Of a stretch of DNA of 5,558 nucleotides, positions 4,945 through 5,558 are shown one piece after another. The translations under genes and the position numbers were made by a program. Within the stretch, counting starts at the first letter, position 1, and every line of letters begins with the position of its first letter. The DNA lies in contig CAYGAW010000076.1 in NCBI GenBank assembly GCA_964347945.1, positions 1 through 5,558 on the forward strand, in the 5' to 3' direction. The DNA is from CAYGAW01 sp964347945 (GTDB lineage Bacteria; Chloroflexota; Anaerolineae; UBA7937; B3-Chlor). The notes beneath the pieces are model-generated. The model worked only from the letters and a program-made list of their open reading frames with translations, was not told the DNA's origin and did no database searches.

Positions 4945-5558
4945 TCACTCCAAGTCGAGGATCAGCACTTCGGGGAAATGGTAGATGAGAATCGTCGGAT
5001 ACCCCCGGGCCAAGGGGGGAGGAGCCGGTCTGCGGAAGTCCCCCAGCACTGCGGACTCGCGTAGGATATCGTTGTAGGTCGCTATCTCCCTCGCGTACCT
5101 CTCGGGCTCGCGAAAGAGCACGCTCCAGTGGCCGTCGCTGACGATGACGTACTCGATGTTCTCTCTTCGATACCATTCGAGCTCTTCGCTGTCTATCCTC
5201 ACCAGTTCCATTACCTCGAACCGGTCCTCGTCCAGCGGGATGGAGAACGCCTCCGTGACGACCTTCGACCCCGGAGGGATGTTGGCATTGGCCCACTCCG
5301 CCGCCATCGTACGATGGTCTCTTTGAGAGAGCGCGTTGTCGAATTCCACAATCGCCCACGTGGGCATCGCCGCCGCCAGCGCCACCAGGGCAAACAGAAC
5401 GAGAGTCTGCCACTTGCGCATCGCGGGCCACTTCTCCGCCGGCGATGAGACCACCTCCGCCAAGAAGCGGGCCCCCAGGATGGCCAGGAAAGGCAGCAAG
5501 GCGACAAGGTTGCGCTCGAACCTGATGCGCCAGATGGAGAGAAGCACATAGTAGGGGA
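4945..5558 (-). CDS. C-terminal part of a glycosyltransferase-39-like membrane protein (partial)
   Basis: The reading frame is open to the window edge (codons for P-Y-Y precede the first possible GTG at 5547), so the N-terminal part lies outside. The visible ~203 residues begin with a basic loop and a membrane helix (RFERNLVALLPFLAILGA). A second membrane helix follows (about WQTLVLFALVALAAAMPTWA), then a soluble domain of roughly 130 residues containing AAEWANANIPPGSKV. In GT39/PMT-like lipid-linked sugar transferases such a pattern follows the multi-helix catalytic region. These enzymes use polyprenyl-phosphate sugars on the outer face of the membrane. The catalytic N-terminus is not in view, so function and donor are unproven; it could be another polytopic protein with a similar tail. 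It is convergent with copA. Confidence 0.6.
   Translation of the reverse strand, partial: PYYVLLSIWRIRFERNLVALLPFLAILGARFLAEVVSSPAEKWPAMRKWQTLVLFALVALAAAMPTWAIVEFDNALSQRDHRTMAAEWANANIPPGSKVVTEAFSIPLDEDRFEVMELVRIDSEELEWYRRENIEYVIVSDGHWSVLFREPERYAREIATYNDILRESAVLGDFRRPAPPPLARGYPTILIYHFPEVLILDLE

Noticed and set aside
1..5558. CRISPR arrays, insertion sequences, integrase sites or phage genes.
   Set aside because: No regularly spaced repeats, no transposase-like frame and no direct repeats flanking the tRNA genes were seen.

Overview
The window comes from a GC-rich bacterial chromosome. The tmRNA tag peptide reads GERQLALAA, with a Gly resume codon. As I recall it, this resembles the Dehalococcoides tag (GERELVLAG). 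Together with a DivIC/FtsB protein with a W-rich tail and a GT39-like membrane protein, it suggests Chloroflexota, perhaps near Dehalococcoidia. This lineage call is an inference; no database was searched.

The left third is a minus-strand RNA and translation cluster. Read right to left it holds a strong promoter (1765-1793), RNase P RNA (rnpB, 1286-1691), tmRNA (ssrA, 904-1258), a short DivIC/FtsB-type cell-division protein (448-855), a second strong promoter (403-431), initiator tRNA-fMet (313-387), a second CAU tRNA, probably elongator Met (194-266), and a rho-independent terminator (151-184). No convincing promoter or terminator was seen between rnpB, ssrA and the division gene, so they may share a transcript. 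RNase P matures the 5' ends of the tRNAs and of tmRNA, so the products are functionally linked. Positions 1-150 hold no supported gene, only short repeats and hairpins.

The middle is a plus-strand copper-homeostasis operon: a CsoR-family repressor (1874-2152), a CopZ-type chaperone (2244-2450) and a CopA-type P1B-1 ATPase (2518-4911). It is driven by a consensus promoter (1796-1824) with a G/C-tract pseudo-palindrome at the expected transcription start, the likely CsoR operator. In the usual scheme Cu(I) binding releases CsoR, the chaperone carries Cu(I), and CopA exports it.

The divergent promoters of rnpB and the copper operon lie back to back. Their two -35 hexamers form a perfect 14-bp palindrome.

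At the right edge a minus-strand gene, convergent with copA, encodes the C-terminal part of a multi-membrane glycosyltransferase-like protein that runs off the window.

No wholly new system was found. The most unusual points are a covarying non-consensus P4 helix in the RNase P RNA, the palindromic divergent promoter, and the tight rnpB-ssrA arrangement.
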